This document shows positions 51,963 to 60,789 of a stretch of DNA of 64,000 nucleotides, piece after piece. A program made the translations under genes and the position numbers. Source of the stretch: GCA-2720865 sp047630275 (lineage in GTDB: Bacteria; Bdellovibrionota; Bacteriovoracia; Bacteriovoracales; Bacteriovoracaceae); assembly GCA_047630275.1 (NCBI GenBank), contig JBLHVN010000001.1, positions 1,962,118 through 2,026,117 on the forward strand, read 5' to 3'. The notes beneath the pieces were generated by a model. The model saw only the letters and a list, made by a program, of their open reading frames with translations, did no database searches and was not told where the DNA came from. The first letter of the stretch is position 1, and each line of letters starts with the position of its first letter.

Positions 51963-54424
51963 TATCTAAAGTCTGAAAGAGACTTAAAGCTCTTGTCGTT
52001 AAAATTAATTAAGAAATTCAAACTAAAGCTCTTATCAATAACTGTCTTTTTATGAGCAAGCTCCATTTTCCAACAATTATTAAGCGGCGTATAGAGAATC
52101 TTATAGACACTTTCTTGCAGGGCCTTTAGTTCAATATCATAGTCGTAGATCACAGTGATATCAAAATTCTTTGTGGCCGAGATTCCAAATTCTGTATTGA
52201 TTAACTTAAAGATCGGGTCAATAAAACTATTGTATTCAAAGCCAACTTTAAAGTAATGAGGCCCTACATTTTGAGTCATACTAAAGGAGAGAATATGCTC
52301 ATTTGTACTGTAAAAGTAATACTCATTTAAATCAAAATGAGTATTGAAAACTTTAGCCCCGGTTGCAATATTTAGCCTGGTCAGCTTTTCCTCAAGCTCC
52401 TCAGTCTCTACCGCAAAGTCATAGCCTTGTGATAGATTAAAATAAGCAATCCTTTCGTAGTTAAAATTATCCCTTAAGTACCTATCATCGATGGCCAAGT
52501 TTGAGGTCTTTGCAGACTTTTGGATGATAGAGTTATTCCACTGGATCTCCGCTGTATTTGATAAAGGCAATGAGGTCCTAGAGGAGACTTGAGACAATCT
52601 AAATTCTTGTTCTCTAATAGCGTCTTTATAATCAAATTGCCCAGCAGAGTCTGATTGAGTTATTTGATTTTTAAAGTCTTCATTACCCTTAATCTTTTGA
52701 TCAGATAAAAAATAATGCTTCAATTTAAACTCTTGTTTATGCCTAAAAGATTTTTTCTCACGAATGATTTCTTTATTAACAAGCTGACCTGAAAACACAG
52801 GGGTTTTACCTATTAAGTTCTTACCTAACCCTTCAGATTTGGGTTTCTCTTTTGAGTTTTTATTAAAATCAATCCTGTCACTTGATACTGATTCTTTATA
52901 GGCTAAACCAAAGAGTTTTTCGATAGTCATCGAAAACTCTGTTTCATAAACCATTCCAGACTTCGTCATGGACTTAACTTGTTCATAGGGAAAGTGATAG
53001 GTTTGATAGTCAAGGCGGGCATTAGTGCTTACTTGAACAGGTCCTAGTTCTCCTAAATACCAATTCAAATAAGGAGCAAGGTCTATCCTAGAAGCATTTC
53101 TAATAAAGTTATCTTCACTTTTATGATTCTGTTTAAAGTTTATAAATTCTGAATCAAAGCCAAATGAGAGCTTATTTAATAATGGCAAATCTGACTGAAA
53201 GAAATTTATAGGCATGATAGAAAGGTTAACTTCTGGCAAAACTTGTACATAGCGGTTATCGAATTCACTAGCGTCAGGAAATATTTGATTCCTGCTATGA
53301 TCCGCTTCAATACTTAACTGGGCCCAAGGAAGACGAAAATCAAAAAATCCCCCTCCACCATTTTCAGATCCAATTGTTTTAGACTTAGTAAAGAAGTCAT
53401 AATCCCTTTCAACATCTAAGTCTCTTACTGAATCAAAGTAAACATGGTGGTTAAAAAAAGAAGAGGTATTGTAGTGGTGTTCCCAGTTACTAAAATGCCT
53501 AAAGAAATGATTCCCTGTCAGCTCTTTTCCAACTTTATTATAATTGTAGACCTTATCAAAACTATTTAAGTGGTTCATCTCAAACCACAGGCCATCTTTT
53601 ATAACTTGCCTGTATTGTATCTCAGACCCTAAGCCCCGCTTTCCCCAGACTGATGGAGTAAGGGTCATATCAGAAGAATCATTTATGGCCCAGAACCAAG
53701 GTTGTTGAAAACGAACACCATCGTCAAAATTAAAGGCAAGACTAGGAAAGAGCAGACCACTCTCTCTTTGTTTCTTAATAGGAAGAACAATATAGGGAAA
53801 ATAAAGAACCACCACTCCCTTGATCTTGATATAGGCATGCCAAATCCTTACATACTCTCCTACTGTAATCTTGATTTTCTTGCCAAAGATACTCCATGAT
53901 TCAGGGCAGTCGATGCAAGTTGTGTATTCAGCATTTACCCCAGTGATAACATCATTTGAGTGACGGGTAATCTCCTTACCAAGAACTACATAATTATCTG
54001 AGATGATCCGAGCATTTCGAACGCTCATCTGCTTATCTTTAAAGTTATAATTTAGTTCGGTACCATGAAGAGTTATATTCGGACCAACGTAGCGAACATT
54101 CCCTATGACTTGAGTCTCCCCTGTATTAAAAGACATGGAGGCCTTTTCACCATAGATGGCATTTTCCCCATGAGTAATAATGACATTACCTACAGCTTCA
54201 AACTTATTTTCTTTTGTTTTTCTAAAGGCCTTGTCACTAAGCACCCTGACTTTATCGCCGAGGCTAAATTGAAAATCTTCTCTAGCTTGAACGCTACTAA
54301 GAGATAAAATCAGCCCCAAGACCAAGGAGGTGTTTTTGGACTTTGCTAATAAAGTAGTAAGATCCCAGGATGAGAGTTTTCTCACTACTTGATTTATTAA
54401 TGGTCTCAATCCAGCTTTCAACAA
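51962..54424 (-). CDS. lptD: LPS-assembly protein LptD
   Basis: The outer membrane translocon that inserts lipopolysaccharide. After a signal peptide ending SLSSVQA, an OstA/LptA-like jellyroll is seen (KFEAVGNVIITHGENAIYGEKASMSF, QVIGNVRYVGPNITLHGTEL), then a cysteine pair (TTCIDCPESW) and the typical VVLYFPYIVLPIKKQRESGLLFPSL entrance segment, followed by a long beta-barrel region. 820 residues is a normal size. The start is unclear: the signal peptide has no ATG, and TTG at 54424 or GTG at 54388 are the candidates, so the gene overlaps folC by 90-130 bases. Confidence 0.88.
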   Translation of the reverse strand: MLKAGLRPLINQVVRKLSSWDLTTLLAKSKNTSLVLGLILSLSSVQAREDFQFSLGDKVRVLSDKAFRKTKENKFEAVGNVIITHGENAIYGEKASMSFNTGETQVIGNVRYVGPNITLHGTELNYNFKDKQMSVRNARIISDNYVVLGKEITRHSNDVITGVNAEYTTCIDCPESWSIFGKKIKITVGEYVRIWHAYIKIKGVVVLYFPYIVLPIKKQRESGLLFPSLAFNFDDGVRFQQPWFWAINDSSDMTLTPSVWGKRGLGSEIQYRQVIKDGLWFEMNHLNSFDKVYNYNKVGKELTGNHFFRHFSNWEHHYNTSSFFNHHVYFDSVRDLDVERDYDFFTKSKTIGSENGGGGFFDFRLPWAQLSIEADHSRNQIFPDASEFDNRYVQVLPEVNLSIMPINFFQSDLPLLNKLSFGFDSEFINFKQNHKSEDNFIRNASRIDLAPYLNWYLGELGPVQVSTNARLDYQTYHFPYEQVKSMTKSGMVYETEFSMTIEKLFGLAYKESVSSDRIDFNKNSKEKPKSEGLGKNLIGKTPVFSGQLVNKEIIREKKSFRHKQEFKLKHYFLSDQKIKGNEDFKNQITQSDSAGQFDYKDAIREQEFRLSQVSSRTSLPLSNTAEIQWNNSIIQKSAKTSNLAIDDRYLRDNFNYERIAYFNLSQGYDFAVETEELEEKLTRLNIATGAKVFNTHFDLNEYYFYSTNEHILSFSMTQNVGPHYFKVGFEYNSFIDPIFKLINTEFGISATKNFDITVIYDYDIELKALQESVYKILYTPLNNCWKMELAHKKTVIDKSFSLNFLINFNDKSFKSLSDFR

Positions 54425-55550
54425 ACTTTAATTCTTCCTTTCCTGCTTTTTCTCTATTCTCTAAAACTAAAAGTAACTTCTCACGACTTAAAGCTCTAGG
54501 ATGGTCAAAGTAACATACTGATGCGTTCTTCTTAATTCGATCACATGATAAAATCACTTCTATCATTGAGTTAATTTCATCATCTTCGCGGTCAGATAAG
54601 GCCATCAAACATCCGCTATCCTCATTCAAGGTGACGCGGCTATAGATGCTTTGCACCAAAACTCTTAAACCATCTAAATTATGTGCACCTATAAAGATAA
54701 AGCCTCTATTTTCCAATGTCATCTGCTCAAATCGTCCAGGGCTATTTTTTGGTAGGGGCAGTTTCTTGAGATCTAGGGGTTGAAGGTCATCGACCGATCG
54801 AGTCAAAACATCAACAGCAGTGAGGCTCAAAAGCATATTTTGGTCCCAATAGGCTGCTAGAGCTAGATTAGGATACTTCTCTTTTAAATTGATCCAAGGA
54901 ATTTCATTTGTTTGAGTAAAACTTAAGATCTTTTTATTCAACGTATCACTAGTTATAGCGCTTATGAGGGGAACTTTTTTTCTACAGACACCAAGCTTTT
55001 CTGAAAGAATCTCTTCCAAAGTATTTCCCAGAATATGACAATGATCTCTTGAGATCGAAGTTAAACACACTAGATCTGCATCAAAGAAGTTAGTCGCATC
55101 TAACCTTCCCCCAAGACCTACTTCTAAAATGATAATATCAAGGCCTGAAAGATTTGAAACCCAGTTACAAAAGAGAAAAAAGAGTCCTTCATAATAAGAG
55201 AGCTCAGGGGGAATCTTTTCTAGGCCTTCTTCAAACTTAGTTGTGCTAATGAGAGACTCATTAAAAATAAAACGCTCTCTCACTGAAAGAATATGAGGAG
55301 AAGTCCAAACCGCCACATTCAGACCCTTCTTTCGTAAATGACTTTGGATAAGCCGAGAACTCTCCCCTTTACCATTGGTACCGGCGACAGTGATAACCTT
55401 TAATTTTTGAAAGTGTTTTGAAAAAGGGGCAAAGAACTTTTTCTTCTCAGTAAAGCTAAGTTCAATTTTGTCTTTATGGAATTTTTCAAGTCCAAAGAGA
55501 GCATCTAGCTTGTTATCTATCCCAAGATCCCAAGAACCGCCTCGGTCCAT
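54297..55550 (-). CDS. folC: Folylpolyglutamate/dihydrofolate synthase FolC
   Basis: Mur-ligase-fold enzyme that joins glutamate to dihydropteroate or folates. VITVAGTNGKGESSRLIQSHL is the ATP loop, AVWTSPHILSVRERF the folate region, LEVGLGGRLDATN the family signature and NSPGRFEQM the C-terminal-domain entry. The central and C-terminal domains are present, although several loops are short (417 aa). It starts 2 bases after the accD stop, the common accD-folC arrangement. Confidence 0.93.
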   Translation of the reverse strand: MDRGGSWDLGIDNKLDALFGLEKFHKDKIELSFTEKKKFFAPFSKHFQKLKVITVAGTNGKGESSRLIQSHLRKKGLNVAVWTSPHILSVRERFIFNESLISTTKFEEGLEKIPPELSYYEGLFFLFCNWVSNLSGLDIIILEVGLGGRLDATNFFDADLVCLTSISRDHCHILGNTLEEILSEKLGVCRKKVPLISAITSDTLNKKILSFTQTNEIPWINLKEKYPNLALAAYWDQNMLLSLTAVDVLTRSVDDLQPLDLKKLPLPKNSPGRFEQMTLENRGFIFIGAHNLDGLRVLVQSIYSRVTLNEDSGCLMALSDREDDEINSMIEVILSCDRIKKNASVCYFDHPRALSREKLLLVLENREKAGKEELKFVESWIETINKSSSEKTLILGSYYFISKVQKHLLGLGADFIS

Positions 55551-55552
55551 GT

Positions 55553-56440
55553 TTAGGCCTTTGGCTTTGTTTTTGCTTTTTTCTTACTCGTATTTTTCCC
55601 AAACATATCCATGAAAAAGCTAAGCTCTGACTTTAAGTCTTTTCTATGAACAATCCTATCTACAAAACCGTGGTCATAGAGAAACTCTGATCTTTGAAAA
55701 CCTTCAGGGAGTGTTTGCCTAATCGATTGCTCAATAACCCTAGGCCCAGCAAAGCCAATGAGGGCCTTTGGTTCAGCTAAGTTTACATCACCAAGCATGG
55801 CAAAGCTGGCAGCAACTCCGCCAGTTGTAGGGTCTGTTAAAACAGAAATATAAGGTATGCCTGCGTTCTTTAATCTTTGTCTTGAAGCTGAAGTTTTTCC
55901 CATTTGCATAAGAGAGAGAATCCCCTCTTGCATCCTAGCTCCCCCTGAACAACAAACCACAATGGCAGGGATCTTTTTTTCAAAAGCTAAGTCCATAACT
56001 CGAGCAATCTTCTCCCCAGTTACAACACCCATAGAGCCACCCATAAACTTAAAGTTCATAATAGCAATGGCCGCTGGCTTTCCTTCAATAGTGCAAGTTC
56101 CAGCAAGGGTTCCATCTCTTAGGCCAGTTTTCTCAAAGGCCTGATCAAGGCGGTCTTGGTATGAGATCTTATCCACAAAGTTCAGCGGATCAGAAGTTGT
56201 AAGAGATTCTCCTATTGGTAAAAAGCTCTCTTCATCAACAAGAAGCTCTAATCTTTCAACAGCTCCTAAACGAAAGTGATGATCGCAATAAGGACAAACT
56301 TGTGAGCTCTCTTTTAAACGAGTGCTCTGTAAGATCTCGCCGCAATTGGTGCATTTCTTCCAAAGACCAGTCGGTGTATCCGTCTGCATCTTCTTTGAAC
56401 TTTTTAACTTGGGACTTTTTACTTGCTTAAACCAGCCCAT
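55553..56440 (-). CDS. accD: Acetyl-CoA carboxylase carboxyltransferase subunit beta
   Basis: Transfers the carboxyl group from biotin to acetyl-CoA with AccA, the first step of fatty acid synthesis. The zinc-binding domain holds Cys30, Cys33, Cys49 and Cys52 (KCTNCG ... VCPYCD), and the crotonase-like core has KFMGGSMGVVTGEKI, CCSGGARMQEG, SVLTDPTTGGVAASFAMLGD and IGFAGPRVIEQ. GGAG precedes the ATG. A Lys-rich tail ends the protein. It opens the accD-folC-lptD-trpG-like run. Confidence 0.96.
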   Translation of the reverse strand: MGWFKQVKSPKLKSSKKMQTDTPTGLWKKCTNCGEILQSTRLKESSQVCPYCDHHFRLGAVERLELLVDEESFLPIGESLTTSDPLNFVDKISYQDRLDQAFEKTGLRDGTLAGTCTIEGKPAAIAIMNFKFMGGSMGVVTGEKIARVMDLAFEKKIPAIVVCCSGGARMQEGILSLMQMGKTSASRQRLKNAGIPYISVLTDPTTGGVAASFAMLGDVNLAEPKALIGFAGPRVIEQSIRQTLPEGFQRSEFLYDHGFVDRIVHRKDLKSELSFFMDMFGKNTSKKKAKTKPKA

Positions 56441-56552
56441 AGGAATCTCCGAATCTATTTCTTTAAATTATTGCTAGTTTGTCCTTTTGAAAGCAGGCTG
56501 ACAAGTAAAAAGAACCTTACATCCTAGAGAAATTTTCAGCTAATTCAATATG

Positions 56553-57317
56553 TTAGAAGACAAAGGAAGTATCATCAGCGGTCAAGAGGCTGATCCTATC
56601 GATACTAAGTTCATCGACCTCTTGGATAATATGCTGTTGATAATTGGGCTTTAGATGCCCTAAGAAAACTGGTACCCCTTCAGGCATTTTCTTAATTTCT
56701 TGTTCTATAGATTTTGGAGTGTGATGAAAGCTATCCATGGCAACTTTCTCAAGCTTGTTTGGAAAACTCACCTCAGTAAAGATGGCCTTTAGTCCCTTGG
56801 CCTTTTTGGCCAGGTCCCAAATCCTATCAGTTGGTCCTGTGTCTTGAGTGAAGACAACAGTCTTACCATTTTTTTCAATCAAGAAACCATGACCTCCGGC
56901 CGGGTGATTTACTTGGACCGGAAGGATCTTGTATTCCCCTAACATAAAGGGTTGCTCACTATCGACTTGATGAAATCTTAAGGTTGGATCGTCTTTAGTG
57001 GGAAGCTTTGTAAAGTCTGGCCAGATCTCATCGTTTAATAAATGTTTCATGATGCTTTCTTTAGCGATCTTTGAAGCATGAACCTCAAAGGGTCTGCCTT
57101 TAAGCCCAAAGCAATTATCCGCCATAAAAGCTAAGTCTGAAATATGATCAAGATGAGAGTGAGAAATAAGTATATTATCAATAAGGACTTGCTCATCAAT
57201 CTGAATACCAGAAGCTACCGATCCGGCATCAATTAATAGCTTTCCATCTATTAAATAAGAGGTTGCTTTAAATCCTGGAGATACACCGCCGTGTCCTCCG
57301 ATAACTCTCACAAGCAT
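56553..57317 (-). CDS. MBL-fold hydrolase, class II cyclic-nucleotide phosphodiesterase-like
   Basis: The 254-residue protein has the HSHLDHISDL motif (H53, H55, D57, H58) of class II 3',5'-cyclic nucleotide phosphodiesterases, with later metal ligands in NHPAGGHGFLI, VVFTQDTGP, FTEVSFPN, HHTPKSI and FLGHLKPNYQQ. Such enzymes hydrolyse cAMP; other MBL enzymes (RNase Z-like) share parts of this pattern. It is 30 bases before an HD-GYP gene, so both second-messenger activities may be coordinated. cAMP as substrate is inferred, not seen. Confidence 0.78.
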   Translation of the reverse strand: MLVRVIGGHGGVSPGFKATSYLIDGKLLIDAGSVASGIQIDEQVLIDNILISHSHLDHISDLAFMADNCFGLKGRPFEVHASKIAKESIMKHLLNDEIWPDFTKLPTKDDPTLRFHQVDSEQPFMLGEYKILPVQVNHPAGGHGFLIEKNGKTVVFTQDTGPTDRIWDLAKKAKGLKAIFTEVSFPNKLEKVAMDSFHHTPKSIEQEIKKMPEGVPVFLGHLKPNYQQHIIQEVDELSIDRISLLTADDTSFVF

Positions 57318-57347
57318 TTTGCTTTCCTTTTAAAGTACTCTCTTATT

Positions 57348-58553
57348 CTAACTTGCTTTTTGATTCTTTTCCACATTCGAACCCTTAAACATTGAAGACT
57401 TCTCAAACCACCGACAAAAAGCGTCTACTACATCTTCACTAAATTGAGTTCCGCGAAACTTTATGATCTCATCATAGGCCGTCATAGGGGGAAGACCTTT
57501 TCTATAAGGCCTCGTTGAAATCATTGCATCAAATGTATCTGCCACAGAGATGATCATCGCGATAACAGGAATCTCATCTCCTTTTAAACCAAAAGGATAA
57601 CCGGTTCCATCAGGTCTTTCGTGATGAAACCTCATGCCGTCAACGACACTTGAGAGGCTATCTATATGACCTAGAATTTCGTAACCAAGCCTTGGGTGTT
57701 CTTTCATAATGGCAAACTCTTCGTCATTTAGAGCTGAGTCCTTTTTTAAAATCTTATCTTCAATACCAATCTTTCCAATATCATGAAGAACCGCCGCCAT
57801 CTTTAAGTCTCTTATCTCATTGGTATTAAGATCCATTTCTGAGCCTATACAATCGGCAAAGTGAGAAACTCTTTTGGTATGCCCACCTGTATAAGAATCT
57901 TTTTTACCTATAGCATCAGCTAGGGCCGAGATCACTTGAACAAATTGATTATGAAGTTCTTCCACTAAAAGAGAGTTCTCTAAAACATTTGTCATTTGAT
58001 TAGAGACCGCATCCACAAAGTGATAATCCTCTTCATTAAAGTTTCCATGAGTAGAATTGATCGCCTGGATAACTCCAAGTAATTTACCTTTAGAAACAAG
58101 AGGTGCTAAAAGCATGTTCTCAGGCTCTAAATCTTTTATATAGCTAGTTAACCGTCCAGATCTAATATCATACTTAACATCATCAATATGAAGGATGGCC
58201 AAGTGATGGGCGCAAGATCCTACAAAGGTTGTATCATCAATATTATAGGTATATTTTTCATTTAAAACCGCACCACCAGTTGGGGTGTATTGCATGATAT
58301 TTTTCTTATCATCTTTGAGATGAATGATGACATGTTCACACTCTAGGAGGCGCTTTAACACACCGACGGCTTTCTTTTTTATGTTTTTAAAATCCATTGA
58401 AGAAGAGGTCAATTGCCCTAACTCTATAAGGCCCTCGTAACGGAGAATCTTTTTGGCCAAGACCTCTTTGGCCTCGTCGACTTTCCCTTCTTTTTCAAGG
58501 CTATTGATAGACTCGAAAAGTTTTTCTATGACTATTTCTTTTTTCTTTATCAT
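57348..58553 (-). CDS. GAF and HD-GYP domain cyclic-di-GMP phosphodiesterase
   Basis: Residues about 45-200 form a GAF sensor (VIIHLKDDKKNIMQ, LLAPLVSKGKLLGVIQAINS). Residues 205-390 are an HD-GYP domain with its metal and substrate residues intact: HTKRVSHFA (H225), AAVLHDIGKIGIED (H257, D258), RFHHERPDGTGYP (H310, H311, GYP) and SVADTFDAMISTRPYR. Intact HD-GYP domains hydrolyse c-di-GMP; the GAF ligand is unknown. Upstream of the MBL gene and downstream of rsmI, it is likely co-transcribed with both. Confidence 0.9.
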   Translation of the reverse strand: MIKKKEIVIEKLFESINSLEKEGKVDEAKEVLAKKILRYEGLIELGQLTSSSMDFKNIKKKAVGVLKRLLECEHVIIHLKDDKKNIMQYTPTGGAVLNEKYTYNIDDTTFVGSCAHHLAILHIDDVKYDIRSGRLTSYIKDLEPENMLLAPLVSKGKLLGVIQAINSTHGNFNEEDYHFVDAVSNQMTNVLENSLLVEELHNQFVQVISALADAIGKKDSYTGGHTKRVSHFADCIGSEMDLNTNEIRDLKMAAVLHDIGKIGIEDKILKKDSALNDEEFAIMKEHPRLGYEILGHIDSLSSVVDGMRFHHERPDGTGYPFGLKGDEIPVIAMIISVADTFDAMISTRPYRKGLPPMTAYDEIIKFRGTQFSEDVVDAFCRWFEKSSMFKGSNVEKNQKAS

Positions 58554-58604
58554 GACCTGAACACTCCAAACTCTTTATCGGAATTATTGTTCAAGGTCTT
58601 GAGA

Positions 58605-59438
58605 TTAATCAGTATTTTTTGAATTTTGCTCTAACTCTGCATAGATTTCTTTTGACTTTCGTCCGAGTATTTCACTCAAGAGTTTAGAGAGCTTTTTATT
58701 ATTAGGTTTCTCAAGTGATTCTTCAGCTAGCTTTGTGATCTTCGAGGAGCTGATCTTTTTAGATTCTTTTATATGAAAGAGAAAAACAAACTCACCTTTT
58801 TCTACCACTTCATCTTTCCTGGACTCCCAAGAATCCCTACTAAAGCGGTGAATACTCTGAAAGGTCTTAGTTAGCTCTTTAGCTAAGACAACTTCAACTT
58901 CCCCGAGTATGGAAAATGCCGTGTCAGTTGTAGAAATAATCCTATGGGGAGATTCAAAGAAGATATGAGTCCCAGAACTTGCGCCGCAAGATTCAAAGAT
59001 CTTCTTTTTTTTCTCAGTTTCCTTAGGCAAAAATCCATAAAAATGAAAAGGATGAGGAGGTAGGCCCGAGAGCTCCAAGGCCGTAACAACTGAATTTGGG
59101 CCCGGAAATGAATCAATCTCAAAACCCTTATCAATCACTTCACTAACTAAAGGAAAGGCCGGGTCACTTATCATAGGAGAGCCGGCATCTGAGGCCAAAT
59201 AAACATCAACTCCTGATTCTAAAAGTTCAATTGCAAGCTTAGTCTTACTTCTATCTTGATCATGAAATGAGTAAAGCGCCTTTGATCTTAGCTCTATACC
59301 AGCCCTTGCCACTCGGTCTTTAAAAACGCGGGTGTCCTCTACAAAGAAAGTATGCTCACCCTCTAGAGATTCTCTGACTCTTTGAGACAGATCCATCATA
59401 TTTCCAATAGGTAATGTTAAAAGAATGAGTTTTGCCAT
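58605..59438 (-). CDS. rsmI: 16S rRNA (cytidine-2'-O)-methyltransferase RsmI
   Basis: Tetrapyrrole-methylase-fold enzyme that 2'-O-methylates C1402 of 16S rRNA. LTLPIGNMMDLSQRVRESL, FFVEDTRVFKDRVARAGI, VYLASDAGSPMISDPAFPLV, FPGPNSVVTALELSGLPPHPFHFYGFLP, FFESPHRI and LAKELTKTFQSIHR follow the family in order. C-terminal 50 residues are Lys/Ser rich and more variable. It is divergent from the STAS gene. Confidence 0.93.
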   Translation of the reverse strand: MAKLILLTLPIGNMMDLSQRVRESLEGEHTFFVEDTRVFKDRVARAGIELRSKALYSFHDQDRSKTKLAIELLESGVDVYLASDAGSPMISDPAFPLVSEVIDKGFEIDSFPGPNSVVTALELSGLPPHPFHFYGFLPKETEKKKKIFESCGASSGTHIFFESPHRIISTTDTAFSILGEVEVVLAKELTKTFQSIHRFSRDSWESRKDEVVEKGEFVFLFHIKESKKISSSKITKLAEESLEKPNNKKLSKLLSEILGRKSKEIYAELEQNSKNTD

Positions 59439-59554
59439 ACTTGACCTTAAAGCTATTGCACTTCCTTCCCCATATTATGAAGAAGGTCTGAATGATAGAA
59501 TAAGTTTTGTCATCGGTCTATGCACCGTTTTAAGAATTCAGCAAGGAGAGCATC

Positions 59555-59941
59555 ATGACTATGAAAGCCAGATTAAGAACAGATTCTTCCGGGAATATTA
59601 CGATTATGATGGAGGGTGGGCTCGACTTTGAAAACAGCATGCCTTTTAAAAGAGAGCTAGAAGGAATCGCCAAAGATAATCCTACTTGCCAAATTACTCT
59701 TGATTTAAACCGCCTAGACTTTGTAGGTTCAAGCGGAATTGGATACTTCGTAGAAACTATCAAGTCACTCAATGATCAAAAGGATCAAATCAGACTTAGT
59801 AACGTTAGAACAGAGTTTCTAAAAGTTTTTAAGTTATATGACCTAGACCTAATGAGCCTTATGATTGAAGAATTTGATAGAGATGAAACGGAAGGCATGA
59901 GTCAAATGTTTGCCAACCGCAAGAATACTTATCAGAACTGA
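59555..59941 (+). CDS. STAS-domain protein (anti-sigma-factor antagonist-like)
   Basis: A single STAS domain of 128 residues: GNITIMMEGGLDFENSMPFKREL, ITLDLNRLDFVGSSGIGYFVETI and IRLSNVRTEFLKVFKLYDLD. The phospho-acceptor Ser of SpoIIAA-type proteins is kept (S59/S60), but the Asp usually found before it is Gly (F-V-G-S-S-G). AAGGAG precedes the ATG. No anti-sigma factor or kinase is adjacent. A strong terminator follows. Confidence 0.87.
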   Translation: MTMKARLRTDSSGNITIMMEGGLDFENSMPFKRELEGIAKDNPTCQITLDLNRLDFVGSSGIGYFVETIKSLNDQKDQIRLSNVRTEFLKVFKLYDLDLMSLMIEEFDRDETEGMSQMFANRKNTYQN

Positions 59942-60453
59942 TAATTATATAAAGGTATATAGAAGCTGGGGCGCTCTTTAGAGGCCCCTTTTTTTATCCT
60001 AGGGTTTAAGTTTGGAGTTTCACCAATAGTTAAGGCCCTAAGCTCAAGAGTTCTAGAGTATGCTGGCTCCCATCTTTCATCCGCCGGTACAGTGTCACCA
60101 TCTTCTCCCCCACCATCTTCATAAGGGCTGCTGTCTGTATCTGGATAATAGTCTTCTTCGTAACTAGGATTCTGCTCTTTATAGTTCTTATAATAATGTG
60201 ACCCCACAACATAGGCCCCAAACAAGATCCCAGCGTATAGACCGATACTGGCCCCAACGGCCCAAGACCTACCAGGAGAATCAAAGGCATAACTGGCAAC
60301 ACCAAGAAGGAGTCCACCGGCAGTTCCGTAAACGGCCATGGTTCCAACGGCCTTAACTCGGGGGTCTAAAGCATTAGCCTCTTCAACAGGAGCTAGAGTT
60401 AAAACACTGAATATACTAAAAACCATTAAAAGATATTGTAATTTACTTCGCAT
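59932..60453 (-). CDS. Hypothetical membrane protein with glycine-zipper helices (173 aa)
   Basis: A signal-type N terminus (KLQYLLMVFSIFSVLTLAPVEEANA) is followed by two glycine-rich hydrophobic helices, GTMAVYGTAGGLLLGVASYAF and WAVGASIGLYAGILFGAYVVG, with small-residue spacing suited to tight helix packing. The tail is acidic (YEEDYYPDTDSSPYEDGGGEDGD) and then basic. It probably sits in the inner or outer membrane. It overlaps the STAS gene tail to tail by 10 bases. No family recognised. Confidence 0.72.
   Translation of the reverse strand: MRSKLQYLLMVFSIFSVLTLAPVEEANALDPRVKAVGTMAVYGTAGGLLLGVASYAFDSPGRSWAVGASIGLYAGILFGAYVVGSHYYKNYKEQNPSYEEDYYPDTDSSPYEDGGGEDGDTVPADERWEPAYSRTLELRALTIGETPNLNPRIKKGASKERPSFYIPLYNYQF
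59968..59996 (+). terminator. Terminator after the STAS gene
   Basis: GGGGC-CTCT pairs with AGAG-GCCCC (one bulged G), followed by seven T. It lies inside the last codons of the convergent minus-strand gene. Confidence 0.9.
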
Positions 60454-60477
60454 AGATAAATTCTATCCTAAGGTGGT

Positions 60478-60789
60478 TTACATAATCCCGTCACTCCGCG
60501 TTATTTCTTGAGAGACCGAAAAGTAAACCGGAACAGAGAAACTCAAGCTTAAAAGCTCACAAGACCGATGCAGACGCTGTCTTTGTGTATTAGAAAGATA
60601 AGACTCACCAGATTTGGCCTCAATAACTTCAATATTTAATTTTTCTTTTTTTTTAATAAGGACACAAACATCAATTTGACCACAGTCCATCTCTCTCAAT
60701 ACAGAAGGAGCAACTAGAATAGGAATTCCACTTTTGTGAAGAGCTCTTGAAACCTTAGCTTCATAGGCCTCACCTTTAGTTAAAGAAAT
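60478..60789 (-). CDS. UPF0102/YraN-like endonuclease-fold protein, non-canonical start
   Basis: In this frame the product reads SLTKGEAYEAKVSRALHKSG, then LREMDCGQIDVCVLI and LNIEVIEAKSGESYLS, matching the YraN pattern (G-x2-x-E-x2-A-x3-L-x3-G, G-E/Q-I-D-x-I/V, V/I-E-V-x-x-K) typical of restriction-endonuclease-like proteins beside rnhB. There is no ATG, GTG or TTG before these conserved residues: the first TTG (60699) would remove about a third of the domain. An ATT at 60789 has AAAGGAG with a seven-base spacer and overlaps the rnhB stop, so AUU initiation is the best reading; a frameshift is the alternative. Confidence 0.6.
   Translation of the reverse strand: MSLTKGEAYEAKVSRALHKSGIPILVAPSVLREMDCGQIDVCVLIKKKEKLNIEVIEAKSGESYLSNTQRQRLHRSCELLSLSFSVPVYFSVSQEITRSDGIM

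Noticed and set aside
59425..59631. Plus-strand ORF overlapping the start of the STAS gene
   Set aside because: It overlaps rsmI and the STAS gene in another frame, and only the STAS start has a good ribosome binding site.
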